DNA of 64,000 bases, taken from Paramoeba atlantica (lineage: Eukaryota; Discosea). The translations under genes and the position numbers were made by a program. Positions 45,340 through 57,578 of this stretch are shown one piece after another. The notes beneath the pieces were generated by a model, which made no database searches, was not told the origin of the DNA, and saw only the letters and a list, made by a program, of their open reading frames with translations. The stretch covers positions 1 to 64,000 of the forward strand of contig CDRNVI010000207.1 of NCBI GenBank assembly GCA_977017575.1, read 5' to 3'. The number at the start of each line of letters is the position of its first letter. The stretch's first letter is position 1.

Positions 45340-45732
45340 ATCTCTCAACCAAATTCAGGTGGAAGTAAGGAATGAAAGAATTCAAAAAAAAAGTTACAAA
45401 CTTTGAAAATAGGGAATATGAATTACTAAATGAAAAGCTTCAACAAGTTTTGATTGAAGTGGTTAAATTTATCACTTCAAACACCTTTAGATTCAAGAAG
45501 AGACTGTAACAATTATCAGCTGAAGAAACAAGGAAAATAATCAATAAAGATAAGAAAAAAGTGAGGCAAAGCAAAAAGAAATTGAAAGACATCACAGACA
45601 AAATGTTGGAGGCCAAAAAATCAAATGCAATTTCCAAAACCATTCCTGTGGGGAAGGAAAAAAGTGGTGGGGTGAGAATTTCCCTTCCCCTTCTTCCTCC
45701 ACTGGTGTCCCTTCTCTTTCTCCTTCCACTGG
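45340..45732. other. Short coiled-coil-like frames, unassigned
   Basis: Lys-rich plus-strand frame 45,561-45,690 (MRQSKKKLKDITDKMLEAKK). A GGTGTCCC at about 45,700 with CT-rich flank resembles the promoter box of region 1. No gene supported. Confidence 0.3.
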
Positions 45733-46042
45733 TTTTTTCTTTTTAACACTGGACTTTATTAGATGATAGCCTAACCCAAAGCCATTAATTTTTTAAGGTT
45801 AAAGATAACAAGGATAGAATTTTACCTCTTTAGGTTCAAATGGTCCAAAGACCTTTAATTCACTTAAACTCCTTCTCAGGGAATTTATTCTCTGCTTTTT
45901 AGTAAATAGGGCAGAAGATAATCTGTTCTGTTTTTTATATTCAAGTGAGCAGGAAGAGAAAATAATATTTTTAATATTTTCCTCTTTGAGATTTGAACCT
46001 GCAACCCTGAACTGTTTTACCAACTAAGCCATCATGCTACAA
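45733..46042 (-). mobile_element. SINE-2 copy f, near full length
   Basis: Head, core and tail present; a short internal deletion near the tRNA anticodon region. Abuts repeat block P at 46,043. Confidence 0.9.
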
Positions 46043-46441
46043 TTATGCTTTGGCATTTCCTTTCCTTGCTGAAACTCCTTTGAGGCTTTTTGGTTGGTTG
46101 ATTTTTGCCAAGGAAGATGATGGTCAGTGTTCAAGGCCTTGATAAAGAGATAACCAGAACTTGGAAAAAGAGAATTCACTCTGTTCAATTGAATCTTTTC
46201 TTTAATCAACAGTGTTGAGTAAACAAGTTCAAAAACATTTCTTGGATTGAATGGTTTGAAGAGGTTCAACTTCTCTAAAATCACTTGGTTGGTTGCAGGG
46301 AAATCATTTTCTTGAATAAAAACAAAAACTTCATTCAACAATGAATTGAAGAATTCTTTCTTACTTAGAACTAGCAAATAATTCTTTAAAAGTAGAAGTG
46401 GGCACTAAGTTAGTGATGTTGATGGATCCTATGGTTCATCA
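46043..46441. repeat. Dispersed repeat block P, copy 1
   Basis: Direct match to 59,057-59,460 at roughly 80-85%. A minus-strand frame (46,024-46,377) is open here but decayed in the other copy. Class unknown. Confidence 0.75.
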
Positions 46442-46865
46442 TAAGAATTAGAATGGAATTGTTGAACATGGTCAAGTGTTGGTATGTTTGAAATCATTAG
46501 CTCAAAAGTTAGTGGATTGGTGTTTAATTGTAATTGTTTCATTTTTGTTGAAGAAGAATGAAGTATTAATTAATTGGAAACAAGTTTTTCAGGTTGTAAG
46601 GATTGGTTAATTTCAGTTGATGAAAGAGATTATTGAAGTTCTAGTGATTAGGGAAGTGGAAAACTTTGTGAAAATGAGGTTGTTGGTAATGAGTGATTAG
46701 TTTTCTTATTTGTGTTGGTTTTTTTTTGCTTTTTTTCATTTGGAAGGGAATTGAAAATGTAATCTTCTGAATGGTTGTATCATGTGGAACACAGGAAGGG
46801 TTTTGAAGTTTGTTTCTTATTATTTTGAGGATGTGTAGTTTGAGGTCACTTGAGAATCATTGAGG
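46441..46865. repeat. Dispersed repeat block Q, copy 1
   Basis: Direct match to 58,605-59,018. Here the order is P then Q; at 58.6-59.5 kb it is Q then P, with AGAATTA common to both junctions. Confidence 0.75.
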
Positions 46866-46989
46866 GAAGGAGAAAAAAGAAGAAGAAAAAAAAAAGAGAA
46901 AAAAAAAAGAATAAAAAGAAAGAATAAAAAGAAAGAAAAAAAAAGAAAAAAAAAAGGGAAAAAAAACAAAAGAAAAAAAAAAAAAAAAA

Positions 46990-47345
46990 GAAAAACAAAA
47001 TGATCAAACAGAAACACAATCTTCTCTTCACACACTTTCCAAGACACTAAACTCTTATTTGTTTTTACAAGTTCTCATACAGTTGAAAAACAAAAACAAT
47101 CAAATAATAAAGGTGAAGGAGGAGAGAGAGAGGAGAATAACTATTCTTAGATGGCTCTGAAAAATGAACAGGAAGAAACAATAATATCAAGAGTTTTTTG
47201 GTGATAATGTCCATAAAGAAGAAAAGAAAAAATCATGGATAATTGGTTGACAGAGCAAGAATTCCATTTTTAATCTCCTTCTTTTTTTTTTTATGATTGA
47301 ATTCATTTTTTTCTTTTGAGATTGAATCTAGCAAGCATTTTGAAA
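46990..47345 (-). repeat. Second copy of the U1 5' region
   Basis: About 80% identical to 27,190-27,560, same orientation. Includes the exon encoding RELVKTNKSLVSW and a pyrimidine-rich intron. Shows that U1 belongs to a dispersed family. Confidence 0.75.
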
Positions 47346-47499
47346 AAAAAAGCATAACAAGATTGCAATTCTTGAAATCAATATCCCAAACCAGTCACAT
47401 AGTCAAAACAATCTTCGAAATTGATTAATAGCAAAGACAACCAAATCTCAAACAACAAAAGAAAGAAAACAATTCAATAAAGAGAAGTAATGGGGGTCA

Positions 47500-50400
47500 T
47501 CCAACCACGAAAGTTAGTTTCTCATCCCAGAAAGTCTAAATCTGAGTCCTTGTCCAATACCAGCCTGTTTGACTCAAAACTTTCCTTTTCACTTGTCTCC
47601 ATTTCTGAATCTGGACTTTCTTTTCTTTCACTTAATTTTCCCTCAAATCTTGAATCTTCCTCTTCCAACTCAATATCAGAACTTGATTCTTCTTCTCTAC
47701 CTACTGCTGAAGTGATTGCATTTGTTCTCCTAAACTGGAAAAGAAGGTGATTTCCTTTCAATGAAGCTGCTCCAACCCATGAATTCTTCTTTTGGCCATA
47801 ACCTAACCATTCAACTAAATATTCTTTTTTCTCATTACCTCTTTCAGCAAGTATTTTTGTTATCTCAACTCCTGGTACATCTCACAAAGTTGTGACTCTA
47901 CATTTCTTAACTCTTCTGATATTCATGAGATGCAGCAGCATTTCTTGAGAATGGATGTTTCTGAGGGCAACAGCATGATTATTGGGCTTTTCTACCACCT
48001 GGTAAATTACATTCCCATATTTTGGTAATAATTTTGGGTTGAGGCCTTTCTTCTTGAGTTTCCTCTCACACAAAACTAAATCTCTGACCAGCAAAGTTTC
48101 TCTCACAGGGTTTCTTTTCTCCTGATCCAACTGTGATTTCTTCCTTGAAGAACTAACATGTTCTCTAACTAATTCGAAAATCACAAGCAATTCCTGTTGT
48201 AAAGATTTAATATACTTGCTTCTTGTCATTGTGGGTTTGGATGCAATGTTCCAATGAACTTCTAAGGGTAATATGGCCTGTCTTGCAAACATTAGAAAAT
48301 AAGGAGTGAAATTTGTTGTTGAACTCTGGGTGGTGTTGAATGCAAGCTGCAAAAGTGGTAAGAATGTGTCCCAATTATCCTGTCTTGTATTAACATAAGC
48401 TTTGAACATGTCCTTGAGTGTTCTTCAGGGTCTTTCGACCGCTCCATTTGCTTTTGGGTTGAAACTAGTTGTGCATTTCAGGTTCACTCCCATCATTTTT
48501 CCAAACTCAGTGGTCAGTTTTGCATCAAATTCACATCCCTGATCTGAAATAATCTTCACTGGGCAGCTGAAAGTACAGACATAATCCAGCAGTTTGTTTG
48601 CAGTAAGAATGGTTGAAACTCCTTTTGTTGCATAGAATCTGTGAAATTTTGTGAACCTGTCTGAAATATTTAGAATGTGATTGTTGCCCCAGGTTGTTCT
48701 GCTGACTCAGGTGTTATCAACATGCAAAATGATTCCTGGAAATCCCTCTGGTTCTATTTCTTCTCCAGCTGGAGGTTGGTCCACTCTTCCAGTTTTGTTG
48801 AGTTGGCAAGTTAGGCAAGTTCTGCAAAATTGTTGCACTACAGTGTACATCTTTGGGAAATAGAATCTGGATTTGATTTTTAAGTAAGTTAATAAACCTC
48901 CAAGATGTCCAGTGATTGGGTTAACATGAAATTGGAGAAGTGCTGCACCTATTAAATGGTCAGGAAGTACTGCTGGTGGAAGTGCATTTGGGAGGACACT
49001 TGGGTCTACTTTTCTGAGAATCCCATTTGCAAGGTAAAAATCTCCTTCCTTTCTCTGCAATCTGTTCTTCTCATTCTTATCTTTTGGCCATTTTCCTGTT
49101 TCCAATCTTCTCTTAATTGATTTGATCCAGTTATTCTTATCCTGTTCTTTGATTAGTTTCCTATCATCTATTAAGAATTCTGATGGGTGTTTGCTCTTGT
49201 AATCTGTTAATGGTTTGTTAGTTTCACTTTCCTCTTCTGAATCTTTTCTTTTTCCTGATTCTGAATCTTGTTCTTCTTCACTTATCTCCATTTCTTTACT
49301 TTTCACTCTCTTCTTCTGTTTTCTAGTTCTCAATCTGTGAGTCATGGTTTCAGAAGATTCCTGGACAGGCTGGCATGGCTTAGACAACACATTCGTACAT
49401 TCACAGCACAATTTGTGAGTATCAGGATTCTCATAAAAATTTTGAGTATCAGAATCTCCACTAACCAACTGAGAAGAACAATTTTCAGAATTGAAACCAG
49501 CAGGGGTTTGTACATCATGAATATTGACACTCTCAGGCTTATCACTTGTCTCAACAGAACAGCTACCATTGTTGAGTAAGCTTCTACATCCATCTCCACT
49601 GGATGGACACCATTTCATACCATCAACATGGGTTTTCTTTTTCAAATCACACAATGATTCTTGAACTGCCAGTCCCAGGACTTTGTCTTCCACTCTCAAA
49701 CCTGGGAGAGGGGCTGTGCCAAACACAAATTCTCTTCCGTCTATCTCATATCATTTCCCAGAACGTTTCCAATCAACTTGAGCATCCATTTCAACTTCCC
49801 TTGAGTCCTCATTGACATTGGATTCCTTATGTGCTTGGAGAACAGAAACTGGATTGACTGAAATACAGTCTCCATCACCCAAAGCAGGATTTCTGTCAAA
49901 CCCTTGATTCATCTCATTCTCCTTCATTAGATTAAACAAAGGGTCTCCAGTCAAAGAGCCATTCATAATCCCCAATTTAGTTGAACTTGAATCCTCAATT
50001 ATCTGGAGTTCAGAGTATGATTGACCTGAGGATTCTTGGTTTGTTGTTGGCCTCTGAACACCCAAATCCTGAATCTTGTGTTCCTTAGGACCGACTTTTA
50101 CTCTCAAATCTTGAATGCACAGACTTCTTTCCCCAAGTTTTCGAATATCATCTTTCTCACTACTATAAACAGGTTTAGAAGACCCAACAAGTTCCGGAGA
50201 GCAAGGAGTTTCTTCTAATAGTTTATCTCTCAATTCTTCCGACTGAATTGACTTTTTTCTTCTTGGTTTCTTTGCAGAAATTGCATTCACCATTGTACCA
50301 CTTTTCTTCTCTGAAACAGATTCAAATATCCACTCTGTACAACTTTCATCACTTGAAGTTCTCACCACCAAATCATATCCTATTATTGGCTGATTTTCCA

Positions 50401-53100
50401 TAATAAAGTTAACTGTATGGTTCAGTTTTCCTCTGAGGTTACCAACTCGTTCATTCACATCAGTTCCTTGGCCTGGAAATTGAAGAGGTAAATCACCAAT
50501 CTTCCCACAATATTCAGGAGGATCACCTTCATATTTCACATAATTGGCTTGACTCAATGCATCAGGACCAGTCATTTTACTTCCAGGAGCATGCATAATG
50601 TACATATCATAACCCAACAGGCAAGTGGCTAATTTGTCAAGTGTCTGACTTGTCGAAGGAGTTTTAAATGTTGTCACCAAAGCCAAATGATCTGTATACA
50701 CATAGAAAGAGCGCCCATGGACATACTATCTGAAATAAGTAACAGCCCAAACAACACCAATACATTCCAAAACAGAAGCTGTCATCTTCTTCTGTGCAAC
50801 TTTGAGAGGAGCACTTGCAAAGGCAATCACTCTGTGACGCTCATTTTCATCCAACTGAGTAAGGATTGTGCCCAAACTGTTCTTGCTGGCATCAACATGA
50901 ACATGGAAAGGTTTCTCAAATTCAGGGTAAGCCAACATGGGAGGTTCTACCAAAGCTTTCTTGATAGATTCAAATTCCTCAATGTGATCTTCTTCCATCT
51001 TGAAAGGCTCTTTCCCATGCAACAACTTCTGGAGATTAATTGTTTTGAGGAAGTATTCTGAATAAATTTTGCAACCCAGGTAATGAGTCCCAAAAATCAG
51101 TGCAAGGCAGGTCGATCCTCTGGCATTGGGTAATCAAGAATTGCAGACACCTTCTTAGGATTTGGAGAAACACCATCACCAGAACAGATGTGTCCGAGAA
51201 TCTCGAATTCAGGTTGAGCAAATGAACATTTCTTAGTATTCACCATAAGGCCTGCATCTCACAATCTCTGGAGCAATTGTTTGATTTTTTCAATGTGCTC
51301 TTCTTCTGTTTGGGAGAAAATAACAATGTCATCAACATAAACCATACAACAATCCCAAAGCATTCCATCCAAGACTTTCTCAATAAATCTTTGTTGAGTT
51401 GCAAGAGCATTAGTCAAACCAAAAGGCATACTGATCCACTGCCAAAGACCATATTTCGAAATAAAAGCAGTTTTCTCTCTATCTTCCTTACTGATTGGAA
51501 TGGACCAGAAAGCAGAGCTCAGATTGACAGTTGAGTAATATTTTGCATTCCCCAAGGTGTTCAAAATATCATTCAAACTAGACAAAGGATAGGCATCTTT
51601 CTTGGTGACTTTGTTGAGGCATCGATAGTCAATACAAAATCGAATTTTTCCATCTTTCTTATCAACCAAGTGGATTGGGGCTGCCCAGGGAGAGTTTGAG
51701 GGTTCAATCACATTTCTTTTGTGCATATCCGAAATATGGCCATGAATCAATTGATCTTGAGCAAAAGTCGTCTTCCTCACTCTTTCTCTGATTGGTTGGG
51801 TGCCAGGTTCCACCTCAATTGGGTGTTCGGCTAAGGTTGTTCTTTGGAGTTTCTCTTGTTTAGTCCAAACATCCTCATAGTCCATCAAACTTTTTCAACT
51901 TGTCAGGCTTCAAAACACAACCCTCCAGTTTGAATTCATTTAGAATCTTCGGAAAATCAGCACAAAAATCTTCCAATTCTTCCTTTGTGACATCCTTGTC
52001 ACTCCTATCTCTGGCAGCAGCAGCTCTTTTGACAAGAATTGCATTCAGAATATTGGTATTTTCCAAAGTCATTTCATCATCATCATCTTCTGCCAGTACA
52101 CTCTTCAAATTCTTGAAATCATCAATGGGACTAGTTTCATTGGGATCATCAATGGACTCAGGGGTGCACTCCTGGAAAAGATTGGAGTCTGGGATCTCAG
52201 TAATTATGATGTTGTTAAAATCACTTTTCTCACAATAAACAACATGAGCAATTGGCTTGGAATTGTCCAATTGGACTTCTTGAAAGCGAGGATTCGAAAT
52301 AGCAACATAAGATTCTCCACCCTCCATTCTTACTAGGCCCTCTTGGAGTACGAGATCTCAACAATATCTATGGACTGGCATGACATAACCATCACTTTCA
52401 CCTTGGTAATTTGTATCTTTGGACATTTTTTCAGAAACTTTCAATTTCACAACTCTTCTTGAACAGGGTGGGATTTTCACAGCTTGTGAGTAAAGAAGAG
52501 CAACAGGTTGAGGATTGGGAACCACGCTTGCAATGACAGTTTCCTTTTTCTTTTTCACAGAGAAGGGAACAGAAATACCACCATGAGGAATCACAAATCC
52601 ACAGCTGTTCATAATATCCAAACCCACATCAACTTGGTAACCCAGGCCAAAAATTACGTCCAAAGTCAAATTGTTCAAGACAGAAAAATAAATGTTCCTC
52701 TTCACAGATCCCAAAACAACTGGCAAGGCTACTCTCCCCAAATGTTGTAAAGCATCACCACCAGCAGAGAGAAATCAACTCAAATGTCTTGCTTTTTCTA
52801 AGGTTAAGTGACTAAAATGTTTCTGGTAAAAATCACCACTAATGCAGTCAACTGTTGCTCCAGAATCGATTGCAAACACCACTTCTTTGTTCCCCAATTT
52901 TCCTTTCACCAATAAGGGTGTATCAGTGTTAAGTTCAACTGCATCAATTTCAAGGTGGTTTTCTGCTTCTTCTCTTTGTTTTGTCACTTCCACTGGGTTG
53001 GGAAGGCCTTGAATCACCAAAACAGATTGTGTCTTGACTTGTGAGTCCTTTAATTGGAGATTTGGTTGTTGGTGAATCCTGCCCATTTTCCCTGACTGAT
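47500..53100 (-). mobile_element. Ty3/Gypsy chromovirus-like fossil G3, pol region
   Basis: Minus-strand order: protease (VFAIDSGATVDCIS, ~52.85 kb), reverse transcriptase (FCIDYRCLNKVTKKDAYPL, then MVYVDDIVIF; 51.26-51.89 kb), RNase H (~50.6-51.0 kb), an unusually long Ser/Glu-rich spacer (~49.6-50.4 kb), integrase zinc-binding and core regions (48.4-49.0 kb), then a chromodomain (YLVEWLGYGQKKNSW, ~47.8 kb). Domain order plus chromodomain place it in the Gypsy chromovirus group. Broken, roughly ten lesions, yet long frames persist, so it is younger than G1 and G2. No 3' LTR is seen. Confidence 0.88.
47755..47880 (-). mobile_element. Chromodomain at the integrase C-terminus of G3
   Basis: Minus-strand residues EYLVEWLGYGQKKNSWVG match the chromodomain aromatic-cage core (Y...W..W pattern). 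In chromoviruses this domain guides integration to heterochromatin marks. Confidence 0.8.
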
Positions 53101-53199
53101 TTTGGATTATTAGTGAGAAAGTTCCAGTTTTTGTGATTTTTCCTTCCTTTTCTTAAGGTGGTGACTTTCAAACCTCTTCTTTTGTGACTTCTTTTGTTT

Positions 53200-55020
53200 T
53201 GTTTCATCCCTTTGTGACTCTTGAGGATATTTGAGACCCAAATAACTGGTTTGGAAATTTGTTTCTCTTTTCTTGGCTCTGTTTTGGTTAATTTTTGAGA
53301 AAAAAGAACTCTGATTTGAAGCACTTGTGTTTTGGAATCGATTTTTGCACTGATTTTGTGCCCCATTCTCTTTCTTTGTTGATTCTCAAGGTTATTTAAA
53401 GCTTCAGACAAATTTTTGGAAATTTATCTTGATTTTTGACCTTGTTTTGTTGGAATTTCTGGAAATTTCCTCTCTTTGGGCAAATTCTGTTCCAAGGCTG
53501 TTTTCTTGTTGGTTTTTCCTCTTTGTTTGTCTTTTATTGATTCTCAAGGTGATTCAAAGCTTTTGACAAATTTTTAGAATTCAATTCCCTCTCTCAACCT
53601 TGTTTCGGTGGAATCTCTGAAAAAAAAAAATACTTTTATTTAAAACAATTAAGCTTCAAAGTTGTTTTCTTTTGATTTTGCTTTTTGACTTTGCTTTTTG
53701 ATGATTACTAGAACAATTCAAAGTCCCTTGCGAATTTTCAGAATTTGATTCTCTCTCTGGACCTTGTTTTGAATTGGATTCCCCTTTTGACCTTGTTTTT
53801 ATGGAATATTGTGAAAAGACTTATTTGAATCAATTGTGTTTTGGACATGTGTTCTCAATAGTCTTCTCTTCTATTTTGTTGTGGATGATTCTTGAAGTGT
53901 TTGGAAGCTTTTGGTGACCTTTCAGAAATTTATTCCTCGTTTTGACCTTGTTCTGGCAGAATTTCTAAAAGATTTCTCTCTTTGAGTTCTTGTGTTTTGG
54001 AAGATTTCTCTCTTTGAGCCCTTTGTGTTTTGGAATTGTTTTTGGACAGTTTCTTTTCCCTTTCTTGTTTGTTGGTGACTCTTGAGGTGTTTGGGAGTTA
54101 CCAAGTGGCTTTTCAGAAGGTTATTTCCTATTCTGATCTTGTTCCAGTGAAATTTTCAAAGAACCTCTGTTTTGAACAATTTGAGACAATTATATTTGGA
54201 CTTGTTTTCCTTTATTTTGTCCCTTGGCAATCTTCAAGACATTTCGAACAATCCCTGTAATTTTTGGAAATTTATCCTCTTTTCTGGGCCTGTTCTTGTG
54301 GAAATTCGAAAACTTCCCCACAGTGATTGGATCTTGTTTTGAACTGTTCTTTTGAGTGGTTTTCTCTTCCCTTCTCTTGCTTTTCGATGATTCTAGTGGC
54401 AACCTAAGACTTTTGATAATTTCTGAAGTTCTGTTCCCTTTTTGAAGTCATTTGAGCAATATTTTGGAAACACCCTGTTTTGACCAGTTCTGAGCAAGGT
54501 CATCTGGATCAGTTCTATTCCGTGGTTTTTTTTCCTCTTATTTTGTTTTTAGTTGATTTTTGAAACATCTTGAACAATCCCCATAATTTTTGGAAATTTA
54601 CCCACTGTTTTGTGCCCTGTTTGCAGAATTTTTGAGAACCACACATTGACTGGATTGCCCTCTGAATTGCTCTGCTTAGTAGCTTTATTGTTCTTGTTTT
54701 GTTCTTCGATGATTCTATTAGCATTAAAAGATTTTCAACAAATTTGAGAAGTTTGTTCCTCTCTTTTGAGCCTGTTTGAGTGACACTCTAGAAATACCCT
54801 GTTTGGCCAATTTTCAAGTTAATTAAATTTGAAGTTATTTCCTTTAGTGGTTTTTCAGTTCTCTGCTTACTCCTTTGGTGATTTGCAAAACATTGTTACT
54901 CCTTTTGACGATTTCTTAAGAAATTACCCTCAATCTCAGTTCTGTTTTAGTGGTATTTCAGAAAGTTTTGTTTGTGTGATTGTGAGGATTCCTGATTTTT
55001 CTTTTGTGACCTACTGATTT
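53200..55020. repeat. Degenerate ~160-bp tandem array
   Basis: A motif like GATGATTCTTGAAGTGTTTG followed by TTTCAGAAATTTATTCC recurs at about 53,215, 53,380, 53,537, 53,700, 53,887, 54,070, 54,230, 54,390, 54,555, 54,710 and 54,877. Spacing is 155-187 bp, about 11 units. On the minus strand it yields Lys-rich frames (SSKxK motifs). It lies between the G3 pol region and the opposed Gag-like frame. Confidence 0.75.
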
Positions 55021-55470
55021 TGAATGTGTTCTCCCCTTCATCCTTGAGTTGAATTTGTGGATAACCTTCCTTGTAGAATTTTGTGGGACAGGAAAGACCT
55101 TTCTGAGATTATATTCTTTCTGAATCATTTTTGAGCCAATTTCTTGGATTCTCAAATATTTCATTTGATTTCCTGAGTTTGCGATCGAACCTTGCATTGT
55201 TTGAGTCAGTATTGGTGACAAATCACTTTTAAATTTATTGAAGTTCTCTCTTGGATTGGACCTTCTTTAGAAACAATCCCCTTGTTGGTTATTCTGGACT
55301 CTCATTGTTCTGTGGGCTCCAAGTTTCAGATATTCTCTTGTATTTTCTGCCAGAGTGACTCTCTGTTTTTATATTTGGATTACTGAGTTCTTTTGTGGCC
55401 TTGTTTGCTCTTTACTCAAGCGAGATGACAAGACACCCCTCTCTTCTGAACTCTTTCCCATTGTTTTAGA

Positions 55471-56952
55471 GTGGAAGTTTTGGAATTTCTCACTATTTTT
55501 GGCCCCAAAACCTTACAGTTTGGCCCCAAAACCTTCAAGATTTTCAACACAAAATGGATCAGCAATCAATTTGTAGATCTTGATGAAATCCACAGTCTTG
55601 AGGACCTCTACAGCCTTCGAAACATTTTTGGTGCTTCAACCCCTCCAGAGGTGGCAGAAACTCAGGCAATACAAAATTTACAGAAGCTGAAACCTGAGGA
55701 TTTTGAAATCTGTGTAGACTACAATTGGGTTTTCCTCAATTTTGCCAACAAAACAAAATTGCCAGTTAAAAATGTTTAAAAGATTTATGCTGGGAAGCTC
55801 CCTTTCAACCCTAATGAGGTGTCAAGAATAGTAAAACACAATTCAGGGAACAACATGAAATTTATGGAATGGTTGAAGGACAAGGAGTATGTGGACAGAG
55901 TGTGGCAGAAAGCGAAATCAGAATCCAAGTCTTCAAGCTTAAGGAATGGGGATCCTGACCAATATGCAGTGGTGAACACTCTTTTGAAACAGTCAGATGC
56001 AATGCAAGCAGTTTTGCAGAAGGGGACCCCTTTTCGATGTTCATTTTGTGGGCTGTCACAACATTCCATCTCAGATTGTCAGTACAAGGCAAATATTGAG
56101 ACTCTCCAAAAACAACAAATACAACAAGCACAACAAGCTCTTCAGCAGCAAATCCAACAATCTTCTCAGCAACAATTTCAACAATCTCCGGCACAACAAT
56201 TTCCCCAAGGACAATTTCAACAATCTCCAGTGCAACAATTTCCCCAAAGACAATTTCAACAATCTCCTGTGCAACAGTTTCCAACAGTTCTATCTGCATC
56301 CTGGTCAAGTGGACAACCAAACTCTTTTCAATCCCCAACAGGAAGAGGGAGGATTTGTGACTTTTGTAGGAAATCTGGACATGATGTGGAAGATTGTTAC
56401 TCACAACACCGAGGCTGGGGCCAAGGATGTGGTAGAGGTCAGTTTGGTTCTTTTCAAGGGAAGTGCTTCACATGTGGTGCCTTGGAACATAAGGCTATGC
56501 ATTGTCTGAAATCTGGTGCAGCTGGACCTCTATTTGAAAACACACCCCTAACAACAGCATTAACCCAACAAAATCCAAGACAAGCTGGCATCTTACCAAC
56601 ACCCCAAGCCGTAACACATCAACCACCTGAGTTTCGGAATCCAAGCACAACTGTGAGAGCAATCCAACCAACCCCTGGTACAACATTTCTTCCTATACAA
56701 CCAACTGGGACCAACAATACTCCTGTCACACCTTGTCAGGCAATACAATACCAACAACCTCAGGAAGCCTTACCACAACTTGAGCAAGCTCTTACTCAAT
56801 CTCAACCACTGGCATCACAACCTCAATCCCACACTCTTGCTCAATTACAACAACTTCTCCTTGATTCCCAACAAACAACCGGTCGACTCAATCCTCAAAT
56901 CCTTCAAAGGCAACAACAACTAATTTTGGATCAAACACAACAACAGCAATAG
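55471..56952 (+). mobile_element. Gag-like fossil ORF with three zinc knuckles and a Gln-rich tail
   Basis: Plus-strand frame with three CCHC knuckles: CSFCGLSQHSISDC, CDFCRKSGHDVEDC and CFTCGALEHKAMHC. Between the first two is a Gln-rich stretch with repeated QQFPQxQFQQSP; a long Gln/Pro/Thr-rich tail follows. Retroelement Gag nucleocapsid-type. It faces away from the G3 pol region. Nearly open, with few breaks. Confidence 0.75.
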
Positions 56953-57560
56953 TTACAGGGACAGCAACCTCAACAACCTCGAACTCAATCAATAGAACAG
57001 GATTTTCGGCCTGGGGGCACAGGGGACACCCCCTCATAAAATCTCCTCATTTAGCTTCCACAGATTTTGTACAATTCTCTCAACAATCTTCTTTCAGGTT
57101 TTCTCAATTTTCTCAGCTCTCTCAACTGGTTCAACAAGTTCCTCAACAACCTTCTCTTGAATCTCTGCAATTCTCTCAATCTACTCGACCTGCTCAACAA
57201 ACTCCTCGACAATCCTCTCTCGAATCTTCTCAACTCTCTCAACCTTCTCAATCTCCTCTTTTGGTTTCTCAACAATCTCCATGTCAAACCTCTCAATTTC
57301 CCCAATCTGAAGTGCAACTTCCCCTGACTTGTGCTGCACCACCTGCTCAACCAAATTCAATCGTAAAACGAAAGAAAAGAGAGCAGAAAAAGCAAAAGAA
57401 AGATCAAGAGAAACGAAAAACTGATTTTCACTGCAAAATCTGGGTCCAAAAACGTGAAAGAAACACGGGGAGAAAGGCCTAAAAAACACATAGCCACTTT
57501 AGAAGGAGAAGAATCAAGAAAAACAATCCTTGATAAATCGGAGCACAATTAGTCTCACTA

Positions 57561-57578
57561 AAGTTACCGGGAGCACCA
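57561..57578 (-). other. Putative primer binding site of G3
   Basis: Minus strand reads TGGTGCTCCCGGTAAC directly after the LTR end, as expected for pairing with a tRNA 3' end (...ACCA). It sets this LTR as a 5' LTR of a minus-strand element. Confidence 0.6.

Noticed and set aside
41120-46023. Conserved 74-80-codon frame in every full-length SINE-2 copy
   Set aside because: It starts at TTG inside the tRNA A box, not ATG, and differences between copies mostly change amino acids. It is a by-product of recent shared ancestry, not a gene.
46820-47047. Phe-rich minus-strand frames at 27.0 and 46.9 kb as membrane proteins
   Set aside because: They translate poly-pyrimidine intron tracts.
57051-57350. 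Arg/Leu-rich minus-strand frame as a coiled-coil protein
   Set aside because: It is the shadow of a Gln/Ser-rich plus-strand stretch. The two strands cannot be told apart without homologues, so no gene was called.
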